A stretch of 64,000 bases of DNA, from positions 65,911 to 129,910 of the forward strand of contig NZ_JBIYSM020000004.1 of NCBI RefSeq assembly GCF_044759095.2. The letters run 5' to 3'. Numbering within the stretch: position 1 is the stretch's first letter; every line of letters starts with the position of its first letter. Below are positions 8,176-16,022 of this stretch, piece by piece. This stretch comes from JBIYSM02 sp044759095. GTDB taxonomy: Bacteria > Bacillota > Bacilli > Brevibacillales > Brevibacillaceae. The notes under the pieces are model-generated. The model saw only the letters and a program-made list of their open reading frames with translations, made no database searches and was not told where the DNA came from. The translations under genes were made by a program, and so were the position numbers.

Positions 8176-8472
8176 ATGGAACAACTAACACTCATCTCCC
8201 GCTTCGGAACCCATCACCTTCCCCTTGAGACGGATACGACCATCGTCAACCTGGCGAAAAAACACCAGGTGCGGTGGGGTTATGCCTGCGAACGGGGAAA
8301 CTGCGCCCAATGCCGGACGAAGGTATTGGAAGGAGCGGAATGCTTGAACGAAACAACCGAAGCAGAAAAACGGCGTCTTCGGAAAACGGAGCGCGCGGAA
8401 GGTTACCGGTTGGGCTGCCAAATCAAAATCGTGAAGCAGGGTCGCGTTGAGCTCGCTCACCGCCCGTATTGA
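8176..8472 (+). CDS. 2Fe-2S ferredoxin, plant-type spacing
   Basis: Small electron carrier of 98 residues. The cluster Cys pattern is C38-x4-C43-x2-C46 with the fourth ligand C81, the plant/phage-type ferredoxin arrangement; C56 is additional. AAAGGAGGATCTGGG precedes ATG 8176. It is followed 18 bases later by a second, different 2Fe-2S ferredoxin. No reductase or dedicated partner is encoded nearby, so the donor and acceptor are unknown. In B. subtilis no ferredoxin lies between yphE and yphF. Confidence 0.88.
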   Translation: MEQLTLISRFGTHHLPLETDTTIVNLAKKHQVRWGYACERGNCAQCRTKVLEGAECLNETTEAEKRRLRKTERAEGYRLGCQIKIVKQGRVELAHRPY

Positions 8473-8490
8473 CGGGAGGTCGTGCATACG

Positions 8491-8832
8491 ATGGGGAAAC
8501 TGACGTTTTTGCCAAGCGGAAAAGCCATAAAGGTACGGCCCGGGCAGTCCGTCGTAGGTGCGGCACGTTCTGCCAGGGTGGTCATTCCACAGCGCTGCGG
8601 CGGGCATGCTTCTTGCCTCATGTGCCGTGTCGTGGTAGAAGCAGGGGAGCTCACCCCGCCTACTGCGCTGGAACGGCGCAAAATGCCGGAAAAAGACTTG
8701 AACATCGGCATTCGCTTGGCCTGTCAGGCAAAAACGACGAATCGTGACTGCATCGTCCGCCTGCCTGAAAACAAGTTGAAAAACGTAGTGCAGGCCGCGT
8801 TGGAGCGGCAGCGCATGGAAGAAGAAGACTGA
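8491..8832 (+). CDS. 2Fe-2S ferredoxin, adrenodoxin-type spacing
   Basis: Electron carrier of 113 residues. Cluster Cys C36-x5-C42-x2-C45 and C78 give the adrenodoxin-like spacing, unlike its neighbour; C87 is extra. ATG 8491 is favoured because GGGAGG (8474-8479) is 11 bases away, whereas the in-frame GTG 8482 is too close. The C-terminal 25 residues are an acidic, probably helical tail (QAALERQRMEEED). The two ferredoxins have low mutual similarity outside the Cys loops, so they look like separate acquisitions or an old duplication. Confidence 0.87.
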   Translation: MGKLTFLPSGKAIKVRPGQSVVGAARSARVVIPQRCGGHASCLMCRVVVEAGELTPPTALERRKMPEKDLNIGIRLACQAKTTNRDCIVRLPENKLKNVVQAALERQRMEEED

Positions 8833-8854
8833 TCGCAAGAGGTGCTTGATTCAC

Positions 8855-9583
8855 ATGTGGGTTTGGAATGGAAAAACAATGCGGTTTGCGCTGATGCTGA
8901 CGGGATTGGCTGTTATGCTCGGCGGTTGTCTTTATCCCGACGAGCGAAGAATGGAAAATCAAGTCCCCAGCTCGTTTTACCTGGAGGCAACGCAAAAGGC
9001 GGTGGAACAGTACCAGAAAGACACCGGGGTACTGCCGATTGTGACCAAGGAACTGGATACGCCCATCTTTGAAAAATACGAAATCGATTTTCGCCTGATG
9101 ATGCCGAAATACCTGCCGGACGCTCCCGGAAACTCATTTGAAAAAGGCGGGCTGTACAAGTACGTTCTCATTGACGTGGAAACCAAGCCAACGGTGAAAC
9201 TGATTCACCTGGGGGTGGTCAGCAAGGTGGCGGATGTACAGCAGGCCGTTGACCGCTATCGGCAATACCGCGGAAAGCTGCCGGTCGAAAAGGAATTGGG
9301 CAACGGGTATTACTCCATCGCATTCGGCAAAATCGGCTTGAAGGAGACGCAGGTTCCCAGCATGATCAGCAATCAACTCCTTCCGCTGGTCATGAATGAA
9401 AAGGGGGAAGTAGCCGTCGACTATGCGGCCGACATCGCAACGGTCTTGCGCAACAGCAAGGTAAAGGTACCAAACGATACGGATCCCCGCTATGTAATGG
9501 CGCGGGAATCGATGTTTGTGCCCGCCAAGTCCTTTCCCTACGAAATGGTAAACGGCGAACCCAAATTGTTAAAACTGCAGTAA
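8855..9583 (+). CDS. YphF-like lipoprotein
   Basis: Protein of about 242 residues with an N-terminal signal peptide ending in the lipobox LGGC, so it is probably lipid-anchored outside the membrane. The mature part is mixed alpha/beta without a recognised catalytic motif. Length and position directly before spoIVA match YphF of B. subtilis. ATG 8855 lies 10 bases after AAGAGGTG; the in-frame TTG 8846 is only one base from it. A strong terminator follows. Confidence 0.82.
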   Translation: MWVWNGKTMRFALMLTGLAVMLGGCLYPDERRMENQVPSSFYLEATQKAVEQYQKDTGVLPIVTKELDTPIFEKYEIDFRLMMPKYLPDAPGNSFEKGGLYKYVLIDVETKPTVKLIHLGVVSKVADVQQAVDRYRQYRGKLPVEKELGNGYYSIAFGKIGLKETQVPSMISNQLLPLVMNEKGEVAVDYAADIATVLRNSKVKVPNDTDPRYVMARESMFVPAKSFPYEMVNGEPKLLKLQ

Positions 9584-9612
9584 AGCGGCTCTCTCATGAG
9601 CCGCTTTTTTGT
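9584..9612 (+). terminator. Intrinsic terminator after YphF-like gene
   Basis: AGCGGCTC (9584-9591) pairs with GAGCCGCT (9598-9605), then a T run. Confidence 0.88.
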
Positions 9613-9712
9613 TTTTGTCCTCTTTTTTGTTCTAGTTAATCGGAAAACACATATATTGATACTGTCCAAGATACTAGTACGAGGTTCTCTCCGCAAATAC
9701 TGACGGTGAGGG

Positions 9713-9738
9713 ATAATTCGGAAAAAAAGTCATAGTGT
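9713..9738 (+). promoter_or_regulatory. Possible sigma-E promoter of spoIVA
   Basis: ATA (9713-9715), 15 bases, CATAGTGT (9731-9738); an imperfect fit to the sigma-E pattern. spoIVA is a known sigma-E gene in B. subtilis. Confidence 0.35.
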
Positions 9739-9770
9739 AACAATAGACAAATAGGAGGAGGTCATCGAAG

Positions 9771-11249
9771 GTGGAACGAGTCGACATCTTTAAAGACATT
9801 GCAGAGCGGACGGGCGGGGACATCTACTTGGGAGTGGTAGGACCTGTCCGTACGGGAAAATCAACCTTTATTAAACGGTTTATGGAACAGGTCGTGATTC
9901 CCAACATTCATTCCGAGGCGGAGCGCATCCGTGCCACAGATGAACTGCCGCAAAGCGCATCCGGCCGGACGATCATGACGACGGAACCGAAATTTGTTCC
10001 CAACCAGGCCGTGCAACTTCACGTAACAGAGGGACTCAGCATCAACGTCCGCCTCGTTGACTGCGTCGGCTACACGGTTCAGGGTGCAAAAGGCTTCGAG
10101 GACGATAACGGACCGCGGATGGTGAACACCCCTTGGTACGAAGAACCGGTTCCGTTCGAGGAAGCGGCGGAAGTAGGAACGCGTAAGGTCATTCAAGAGC
10201 ACTCCACCATCGGGATCGTCGTGACCACCGACGGAAGCATCGCGGAAATTCCGCGTCAAGGCTACATTGAAGCGGAAGAACGCGTTGTGGCTGAGCTGAA
10301 GGAAGTGGGCAAACCATTCATCATGGTGGTCAACTCTACTCGTCCGCGCTCCGAAGAGGTGCAGCATCTGCGCACGGAACTGCAGGAAAAGTATGACGTG
10401 CCCGTTGTGGCTCTCTCCGTTGATCATATGTCGGAGCAGGAAATCCTGCTTCTGATGCGGGAAGTGCTGTTCGAATTCCCTGTACACGAAGTAAATGTGA
10501 ATCTCCCCAGCTGGGTAATGGTACTGGAAAATGGACACTGGCTTCGCCAAAACTACGAAGAAGCTGTGCGGGACACAGTGAAGGATATTCGTCGCCTGCG
10601 AGATGTGGACCGCGTCGTCGGCTTTTTTAACGAATATGATTTTATCGAGCGGGCAGCTTTGGCCGGTATGCATATGGGTCAAGGGGTGGCGGAAATCGAC
10701 CTGTACGCGCCGGATGAGCTCTACGATCAGATTCTGATGGAGATCGTCGGCGTGGAGATTCAGGGCAAGGATCACCTGCTGAAAATCATGCAGGAATTTG
10801 CCCATGCCAAGCGGGAGTTTGATCAAGTGGCGGAAGCGCTCCATATGGTTCGCTCTACCGGTTACGGGATTGCTGCACCGTCGCTGCACGAGATGACGCT
10901 GGACGAACCGGAACTGATTCGCCAAGGTCCTCGCTTCGGTGTACGGTTGAAAGCGTCGGCACCCTCTATCCACATGATCCGCGTAGACGTAGAATCGGAG
11001 TTTGCCCCGATCATCGGCACGGAAAAGCAGAGCGAAGAGCTGGTGCGCTATCTGATGCAGGATTTCGACAAAGATCCGCTCTCCATATGGAATTCCGACA
11101 TTTTTGGACGATCTCTCCATTCCATTGTACGAGAAGGCATTCAGGCAAAAATCACGATGATGCCGGACAATGCAAGATACAAACTGCAGGAGACACTGGG
11201 CCGAATTATCAATGAAGGTTCGGGCGGACTGATTGCGATCATACTGTAA
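9771..11249 (+). CDS. spoIVA: Stage IV sporulation protein A (spore coat ATPase)
   Basis: Morphogenetic ATPase that polymerises on the forespore surface as the basement layer of the coat. 492 residues, the same length as in B. subtilis, and recognisable along the whole length. Walker A-like GPVRTGKST lies at residues 24-32, the switch region LVDCVGYTV follows, and the conserved C-terminal tail ends INEGSGGLIAIIL, which is needed for membrane association. GTG 9771 is chosen (ribosome site GGAGGAGG). Flanked by a terminator on each side, so it is monocistronic. Confidence 0.97.
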   Translation: MERVDIFKDIAERTGGDIYLGVVGPVRTGKSTFIKRFMEQVVIPNIHSEAERIRATDELPQSASGRTIMTTEPKFVPNQAVQLHVTEGLSINVRLVDCVGYTVQGAKGFEDDNGPRMVNTPWYEEPVPFEEAAEVGTRKVIQEHSTIGIVVTTDGSIAEIPRQGYIEAEERVVAELKEVGKPFIMVVNSTRPRSEEVQHLRTELQEKYDVPVVALSVDHMSEQEILLLMREVLFEFPVHEVNVNLPSWVMVLENGHWLRQNYEEAVRDTVKDIRRLRDVDRVVGFFNEYDFIERAALAGMHMGQGVAEIDLYAPDELYDQILMEIVGVEIQGKDHLLKIMQEFAHAKREFDQVAEALHMVRSTGYGIAAPSLHEMTLDEPELIRQGPRFGVRLKASAPSIHMIRVDVESEFAPIIGTEKQSEELVRYLMQDFDKDPLSIWNSDIFGRSLHSIVREGIQAKITMMPDNARYKLQETLGRIINEGSGGLIAIIL

Positions 11250-11281
11250 TCTAGGCGAAAAGTCCTGGTTGGACCATGGCG

Positions 11282-11316
11282 AAAAAGGGCTTCCATAGTG
11301 ACAGGAAGCCTTTTTT
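11282..11316 (+). terminator. Intrinsic terminator of spoIVA
   Basis: GGCTTCC and GGAAGCC arms, extended by A/T pairs, followed by six T. Confidence 0.85.
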
Positions 11317-11349
11317 CGTGTTTTTCGTTCCATTTCGACAGGAGGGGGC

Positions 11350-11378
11350 TTGAATTTACAGGGACGGTGTATTACTAT
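11350..11378 (+). promoter_or_regulatory. Probable sigma-A promoter of hup
   Basis: TTGAAT (11350-11355), 17 bases, TACTAT (11373-11378). The leader to the start is about 110 bases. Confidence 0.5.
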
Positions 11379-11492
11379 AAGCTTGTCAGAGCGGTAAAAA
11401 CAACCAAAAAAGTGTATAAAACTGCTTCTTTCCGTTAAGAAAAGTAATACCATTAACCTTATCCGAACTCTTTGAGGGGAGGTGAAGAACAA

Positions 11493-11765
11493 ATGAATAA
11501 AACAGAACTCGTTGCGAAAGTGGCTGAAACCACCGAACTCACCAAGAAGGACGCGACAAAAGCAGTTGATGCAGTTCTCGATGCAATTGCGGAAGCGCTG
11601 AAAAACGGCGAAAAGGTTCAACTGATCGGTTTCGGTAACTTCGAAGTTCGTGAGCGTGCGGCTCGTAAAGGTCGTAACCCGCAAACAGGCGAAGAAATCG
11701 AAATCGCTTCCAGCAAAATTCCAGCTTTCAAACCTGGAAAGCAGCTCAAGGACTCCATCAAGTAA
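11493..11765 (+). CDS. hup: DNA-binding protein HU
   Basis: Histone-like dimeric DNA-bending protein, 90 residues, starting MNKTELVAKVAE. The beta-arm signature (GFGNFEVRERAARKGRNPQTG) and the C-terminal FKPGKQLKD are typical. ATG 11493 follows GGGGAGGTGA. It corresponds to hbs, which follows spoIVA in B. subtilis. It has its own promoter and a strong terminator, in keeping with a highly expressed single gene. Confidence 0.96.
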   Translation: MNKTELVAKVAETTELTKKDATKAVDAVLDAIAEALKNGEKVQLIGFGNFEVRERAARKGRNPQTGEEIEIASSKIPAFKPGKQLKDSIK

Positions 11766-11795
11766 TAGCTACTCCGTTTACGGAACACTTACATA

Positions 11796-11828
11796 AAAAT
11801 CCACATTCATGCAATGTGGATTTTTTTC
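11796..11828 (+). terminator. Intrinsic terminator of hup
   Basis: AAATCCACATT (11797-11807) pairs with AATGTGGATTT (11813-11823), then a T run. Confidence 0.88.
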
Positions 11829-11960
11829 GTCATGATTTTGCTTTTTTTCGGGACATTATGGTAAGATGGGCTTGTCTTGCCAAAGGAAACGAGTACCTGA
11901 ATGGGTTAGGCATGCAGTTTAGTCGTGGCAGATTCCTTGGTACAAAAAGGAGGTACGAAA

Positions 11961-12524
11961 ATGGAGATCGATTACAAAAAAATTGAACAAGCCGTCCGTA
12001 TGATTTTGGAAGCGGTTGGTGAAAATCCGGATCGCGAAGGACTCCTGGATACGCCAAAGCGCGTTGCGAAGATGTACGCGGAAGCCTTTGAGGGACTGTT
12101 CGTAAACGAAGAAAAATACTTTGAAACGGTATTCAGTGAAGACCACGAAGAAATGGTGCTGGTCAAGGACATTCCGTTTTACTCCATGTGCGAACACCAC
12201 CTGGTGCCGTTTTTCGGCAAAGCCCATGTCGCATACATCCCACGCGGCGGACGTGTGGTGGGCCTGAGTAAATTGGCGCGCGCCGTGGAGACGGTTGCCC
12301 GACGCCCGCAGCTGCAGGAAAGAATCACGGCGACGGTTGCCGATGCCATCGTGCGCAAGCTTGATCCACACGGGGTCGTCGTAGTGGTGGAAGCGGAGCA
12401 CATGTGCATGACCATGCGCGGAGTGAAAAAGCCTGGCAGCAAAACGGTTACCTCTGCCGTGCGGGGAATTTTTGCCAATGATGCCGCCGCTCGTGCGGAA
12501 GTATTCAGCTTGATTCGCTCGTAA
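11961..12524 (+). CDS. folE: GTP cyclohydrolase I
   Basis: Zinc enzyme that opens GTP to 7,8-dihydroneopterin triphosphate, the first step to folate. 187 residues from ATG 11961 (ribosome site AAAAGGAGGTAC). The zinc/active-site motifs MCEHHLVPF and HMCMTMRGV are intact. In B. subtilis this gene (folEA, mtrA) is directly joined to mtrB. Here a tRNA gene and a lytic transglycosylase separate the two. Confidence 0.96.
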   Translation: MEIDYKKIEQAVRMILEAVGENPDREGLLDTPKRVAKMYAEAFEGLFVNEEKYFETVFSEDHEEMVLVKDIPFYSMCEHHLVPFFGKAHVAYIPRGGRVVGLSKLARAVETVARRPQLQERITATVADAIVRKLDPHGVVVVVEAEHMCMTMRGVKKPGSKTVTSAVRGIFANDAAARAEVFSLIRS

Positions 12525-12549
12525 TAACGATTCAAAATCAAGTAAACTC

Positions 12550-12578
12550 TTGACACGATATGAAATGTATAGTATATT
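12550..12578 (+). promoter_or_regulatory. Strong sigma-A promoter of tRNA-Pro
   Basis: Perfect TTGACA (12550-12555), 17 bases, TATATT (12573-12578), 14 bases before the tRNA 5' end. Confidence 0.75.
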
Positions 12579-12591
12579 ACAAACGTACAGT

Positions 12592-12668
12592 CGGGATGTG
12601 GCGCAGCCCGGTAGCGCGCACCCTTGGGGTGGGTGAGGTCCAGGGTTCGAATCCCTGCATTCCGACCA
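12592..12668 (+). tRNA. tRNA-Pro (anticodon GGG)
   Basis: A 77-base cloverleaf with acceptor arms CGGGATG and CATTCCG, the D arm with GGCGCAGC, the anticodon stem CACCC/GGGTG around the loop TTGGGGT (anticodon GGG), the T loop GGTTCGAATCC and an encoded 3' CCA. It lies alone between folE and the transglycosylase with its own promoter and a terminator behind it. Confidence 0.93.
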
Positions 12669-12688
12669 TCTCCATACATATGGAAGGG

Positions 12689-12714
12689 GAGTCTCCAGCG
12701 AGGCTCTCTTTTTG
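12689..12714 (+). terminator. Terminator after tRNA-Pro
   Basis: GAGTCTC (12689-12695) with GAGGCTC (12700-12706), one G-U pair, then a T-rich tract. Confidence 0.65.
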
Positions 12715-12789
12715 CTTTTTCTATGTATTGGCTTGTCCACATTTTTCCACTATAATGAAAAAGAGAACCCAACGGAGAGGTTGAAAGAC

Positions 12790-13437
12790 ATGAGAGTCTC
12801 CCCTCAGTTTCAGCAGCGTATCCATACCTATCATTCCCCGGAATCTGCCGCGTTGGACCAACTTCCGATGAACGGACTGTTTCAGGAACTGCTGGAAGCG
12901 GAAGCGGCGGAATGGCAGCGGGTAATCAGCGCGGAAGAGGTGCTGGCTGATCTGGATGGCACGCCATCCTCACAGTCCCATGAAAACACCACTTCGTCCA
13001 GACTGGTGCCGTTCCAAAGACACGCCATTTTGGAGAAAATTGACCGCATCGCCAAAGCTTACAACGTCGACAGCGAACTGGTGCGCGAAGTGGTGCGAGC
13101 CGAATCAAACTTTAACCCGAATGCCGTATCCCGTGCCGGTGCCAAAGGCTTGATGCAATTGATGGACGGAACAGCCCGTATGCTGCGTGTGCGTGACGCC
13201 TACGATCCGGACGAAAACCTGGCGGGCGGAACCAAATACCTCCGCGACCTGCTCAGTCGCTATGACGGCCATGTAAAGGTGGCGCTTGCTGCGTACAACG
13301 CAGGGCCTGGACGCCTGCAGCGCCTGGGAATCAGCACGGATGAAGAGCTGGAAGCAAAGTATGAGCAGCTTCCGCTGGAGACCCAGCGGTATGTGGCGAA
13401 AATCTCCCAGAGGCTCGGACAATCGCAAGGGATTTGA
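12790..13437 (+). CDS. Lytic transglycosylase, SLT domain
   Basis: Peptidoglycan-cleaving enzyme of 215 residues. The C-terminal ~130 residues form an SLT/goose-lysozyme-like domain with catalytic Glu105 in RAESNFNP, then GLMQLM (120-125) and AYNAGPG (168-174). The N-terminal ~75 residues are a Ser/Glu-rich region without an evident signal peptide, so export or cell location is unclear. ATG 12790 follows GGAGAGG. It interrupts the folE-mtrB pair known from B. subtilis. Confidence 0.9.
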   Translation: MRVSPQFQQRIHTYHSPESAALDQLPMNGLFQELLEAEAAEWQRVISAEEVLADLDGTPSSQSHENTTSSRLVPFQRHAILEKIDRIAKAYNVDSELVREVVRAESNFNPNAVSRAGAKGLMQLMDGTARMLRVRDAYDPDENLAGGTKYLRDLLSRYDGHVKVALAAYNAGPGRLQRLGISTDEELEAKYEQLPLETQRYVAKISQRLGQSQGI

Positions 13438-13496
13438 CAGGCGGCTTGGGCTCATTCATAGTGAAAGAGAAAACTGCCTGATAAGGGGGAACTTGA

Positions 13497-13727
13497 TTGA
13501 CACAGCCAGTACATATGCAGCAGGATTACTGCATCGTGAAAGCGAAAGAAAACGGCGTTCACGTGATCGGATTGACGCGCGGCTCCGACACCCGTTTTCA
13601 CCATACGGAGAAGCTGGATAAAGGAGAAGTCATGATTTTCCAGTTTACGGAGCATACCTCGGCGATCAAGGTGCGTGGAAAAGCAGTCATTTATACGCAG
13701 CATGGCGTCATCGATACAACAGAGTAA
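13497..13727 (+). CDS. mtrB: trp RNA-binding attenuation protein (TRAP)
   Basis: Forms an 11-subunit ring that, with bound tryptophan, binds (G/U)AG repeats in the trp leader and stops transcription. 76 residues; the core GLTRGSDTRFHH, EKLDKGE and TEHTSAIKVRG is nearly identical to the B. subtilis protein. The RNA-contact residues known there (Lys37, Lys56, Arg58) align with Lys39, Lys58 and Arg60. TTG 13497 is chosen after AAGGGGGA; ATG 13515 is the alternative. Its likely target is the leader at 23900-23976. Confidence 0.95.
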   Translation: MTQPVHMQQDYCIVKAKENGVHVIGLTRGSDTRFHHTEKLDKGEVMIFQFTEHTSAIKVRGKAVIYTQHGVIDTTE

Positions 13728-13740
13728 AGCGATCGGAGGA

Positions 13741-13765
13741 AAAGCAGGCATAGCCTGCTTTTTTG
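13741..13765 (+). terminator. Terminator of mtrB
   Basis: AAAGCAGGC and GCCTGCTTT around the loop ATA, then a T run. Confidence 0.85.
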
Positions 13766-13796
13766 CTTTGTACAATGGTGAAGAGGAGGGATGTTG

Positions 13797-14309
13797 ATGC
13801 CCCGCAATCTTTTGGCGGCCATCGTCGCAGCTTCGATGCTTGCCCTATTGCTGTCGCTTGTTCCCACTGTCACCTGGAAGGGAGAGGACGTCCCGACCTT
13901 CCAGGCGTCAAGGCCAGTTGAACTGACTGAGCAAAATGTGGTCGATTTATTTACTTTAGTGCCAACTCATTATAATATTAAGCGTGTAAAATGGGAAAAT
14001 CAGTCCGTTTTTGTCGATTTTGTCGTTCGACCAGCGCAACAGGTGGATTTGCCTTTGGTCTACCGCGATTTTTACACGCTGACTTACGACCTTTTTCACT
14101 TTACAGGCAATACAAAACAGATCTACTTCCGTTTGTTGGAGGAAGAGAAACCGTCTACGGCGAAATTGCTGGTCGCCATTGAAGCCAAGCGAACGCAAAC
14201 AGCTGCCCACGCGGCGTCACCCGCAGACATCCAGGATGTGCGTACTCATGTGGAACAAAGGTTTCCGGTGAGGATTGACCCGTATTTTCACGAGAGAGTT
14301 AGTCCCTAG
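13797..14309 (+). CDS. Membrane-anchored protein of unknown function
   Basis: Protein of 170 residues with one N-terminal hydrophobic segment (about 5-22) that looks like an uncleaved signal anchor, and a soluble outer part of alternating strands. No catalytic motif and no recognised family. ATG 13797 is preferred because GAGGAGGG ends six bases before it; ATG 13791 touches that site. The shape, a short anchor with a GerM-like-size domain, would fit a sporulation or cell-wall role, but nothing in the sequence proves it. It lies directly upstream of the hepS promoter. Confidence 0.75.
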   Translation: MPRNLLAAIVAASMLALLLSLVPTVTWKGEDVPTFQASRPVELTEQNVVDLFTLVPTHYNIKRVKWENQSVFVDFVVRPAQQVDLPLVYRDFYTLTYDLFHFTGNTKQIYFRLLEEEKPSTAKLLVAIEAKRTQTAAHAASPADIQDVRTHVEQRFPVRIDPYFHERVSP

Positions 14310-14328
14310 GAACGAAGTGTGGTATGAT
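14299..14328 (+). promoter_or_regulatory. Possible extended -10 promoter of hepS operon
   Basis: TTAGTC (14299-14304), 18 bases, TATGAT (14323-14328) with a TG extension at 14320-14321. Confidence 0.4.
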
Positions 14329-14423
14329 GATGTGGACAGCTTTCCGCGTGAGGCACCGCGTGAACTGCGCAATGAACGGAACAGGCAGCAACTTGATTGT
14401 GTTTCGCTTGTGGAGGAGGACGC

Positions 14424-15257
14424 ATGAGCAAAGATCAAACCCCATACGTAGACGAGGTTCGAGCGATCATCGAACAGATCTACAAGAAGATTGAACACCC
14501 CTATGTGGAAAAATACGTAGACCCCCCGCTGCTGGCGGAAAACCGCCTGGCTCTTTTGTATTTGTACCTGCATGACCAGGGATTGGCCAGCGAACGGGTT
14601 CGGACTCTCTGCATGACAGTCGCTCTTGTCCAGTTGGGCCTCGACATGCACGAGGGGGTAAAGGTAGTCTACGAGGAAACCCAGACGGCTGAGCGAAATC
14701 GCCAGCTGACTGTTCTCGCAGGAGATTATTACAGCAGCACTTACTACCACCTGTTGGCCGAAGCAGGGGAGATCGAAGCGATCCAGGTGCTGGCTCGGGC
14801 GATTGAACGGGTCAATGAGGCAAAGATGAAGCTTTACCTGGCTGAACAGGAGAGTAAACTAACGTGGGACGAGTATATGTCTTTACGGAAAACCATTGAT
14901 ACGTCTCTCTACGTCGCAATGGTGAACAAGTACGCCGCCCACGAGCAGAGCCGCCGTTTCTGGAGCGCGTTGTTTGAAGAAACGTCGGCGGTGGAATGCA
15001 TGATCGGGGAATGGGAGCAGTTGAAGTGGCAGCAGCAGGCGCCATTCGGCTTTTCCCGCTATCTGATGCAAAAGCCGGGCACCACGATTGCGCAGGTAGC
15101 GGCGAGTGTGGAAGCAAAGGCGATGGAGTTGATCTCGATTTGCGAACAGCTTATCCGCAGTCTGCATCCGGCGGAAAGAAGGAACACGCTTACGTGGATT
15201 ACGTCGCGGTACTCCCATCGCGTCAACCGTTTGAAACGTGTCGTTGAGGAGATGTAG
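14424..15257 (+). CDS. hepS: Heptaprenyl diphosphate synthase, subunit 1
   Basis: Non-catalytic, length-determining subunit of the two-part synthase that makes the C35 tail of menaquinone-7. 277 residues from ATG 14424 (GGAGGAGG upstream). It contains the subunit 1 features of a conserved LAGDYYSSTYYHLLAEAGE block and lacks DDxxD motifs. The catalytic partner hepT is at 18365, separated by four genes; in B. subtilis only menH lies between. The 3' end nearly touches menG. Confidence 0.88.
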   Translation: MSKDQTPYVDEVRAIIEQIYKKIEHPYVEKYVDPPLLAENRLALLYLYLHDQGLASERVRTLCMTVALVQLGLDMHEGVKVVYEETQTAERNRQLTVLAGDYYSSTYYHLLAEAGEIEAIQVLARAIERVNEAKMKLYLAEQESKLTWDEYMSLRKTIDTSLYVAMVNKYAAHEQSRRFWSALFEETSAVECMIGEWEQLKWQQQAPFGFSRYLMQKPGTTIAQVAASVEAKAMELISICEQLIRSLHPAERRNTLTWITSRYSHRVNRLKRVVEEM

Positions 15258-15261
15258 TCAG

Positions 15262-15981
15262 GTGAACGAGAACCAGATGAAGCAAAAAGCGCAGTACGTG
15301 CACTCCGTGTTTGAGAGCATCGCGGAGGAGTACGACAAAATGAACAACGTCATCAGCTTTGGCAGTCATATCGCCTGGCGCAACTACACGATGAAACAAA
15401 TGAACATCCGACCGGGACAGTCAGCGATCGACGTAGCGTGCGGCACTTGCGACTGGACAATCAGCCTGGCACATGCGGTAGGGAAAGAGGGACGCGTCGT
15501 CGGCCTCGATTTCAGCCAAAACATGCTGGATGTGGGCGCCTATAAAGTGGCGAAGGAAGGTGTGGGCCAAACGGTCCAGCTTGTAAACGGCGACGCGATG
15601 AAGCTGCCGTACGAGGACAACACCTTCGACTACGCGACCATAGGATTTGCGCTACGCAATGTGCCTGATATTCAGACCGTGTTGAACGAGATGTGCCGCG
15701 TGGTGAAACCAGGAGGAAAAGTCGTATCCTTGGAGGTTTCAAAACCGCCGTTTCTCCCGTACCGCAAGCTATTTTATCTGTACTTTTACAAGCTGTTGCC
15801 GATCATTGCCAAACTGGTCGTCAATAAATATGAAGAGTACGCCTGGCTGCCCCAATCGTTGACGAACTTCCCGGACAGCAAGGAGCTTGCCCGGATGTTT
15901 CAGCAGGCGGGCCTTGATCCCGTGCAGGTCAAGCTGTTCATGGGCGGTGTGGCCGCGCTGCACATCGGTACAAAAAAGTAA
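15262..15981 (+). CDS. menG: Demethylmenaquinone methyltransferase
   Basis: SAM-dependent methyltransferase for the last step to menaquinone. 239 residues, UbiE/MenG family, with the SAM motif DVACGTCDW and the downstream block NTFDYATIGFALRNVPD. GTG 15262 is chosen, 10 bases after GAGGAG; ATG 15277 is possible. The methyl step is common to the classical and futalosine pathways in Bacillales, so its presence does not discriminate, but the next three genes point to the futalosine route. Confidence 0.93.
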   Translation: MNENQMKQKAQYVHSVFESIAEEYDKMNNVISFGSHIAWRNYTMKQMNIRPGQSAIDVACGTCDWTISLAHAVGKEGRVVGLDFSQNMLDVGAYKVAKEGVGQTVQLVNGDAMKLPYEDNTFDYATIGFALRNVPDIQTVLNEMCRVVKPGGKVVSLEVSKPPFLPYRKLFYLYFYKLLPIIAKLVVNKYEEYAWLPQSLTNFPDSKELARMFQQAGLDPVQVKLFMGGVAALHIGTKK

Positions 15982-16022
15982 CCTCAGCAAGGTAATCGTA
16001 CTGTAGATTGGAAGTGTTCCCC

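Noticed and set aside
9861..11684. 607-codon open frame on the minus strand
   Set aside because: It lies opposite spoIVA and hup, has no ribosome site and an arginine/histidine/phenylalanine-rich nonsense composition.
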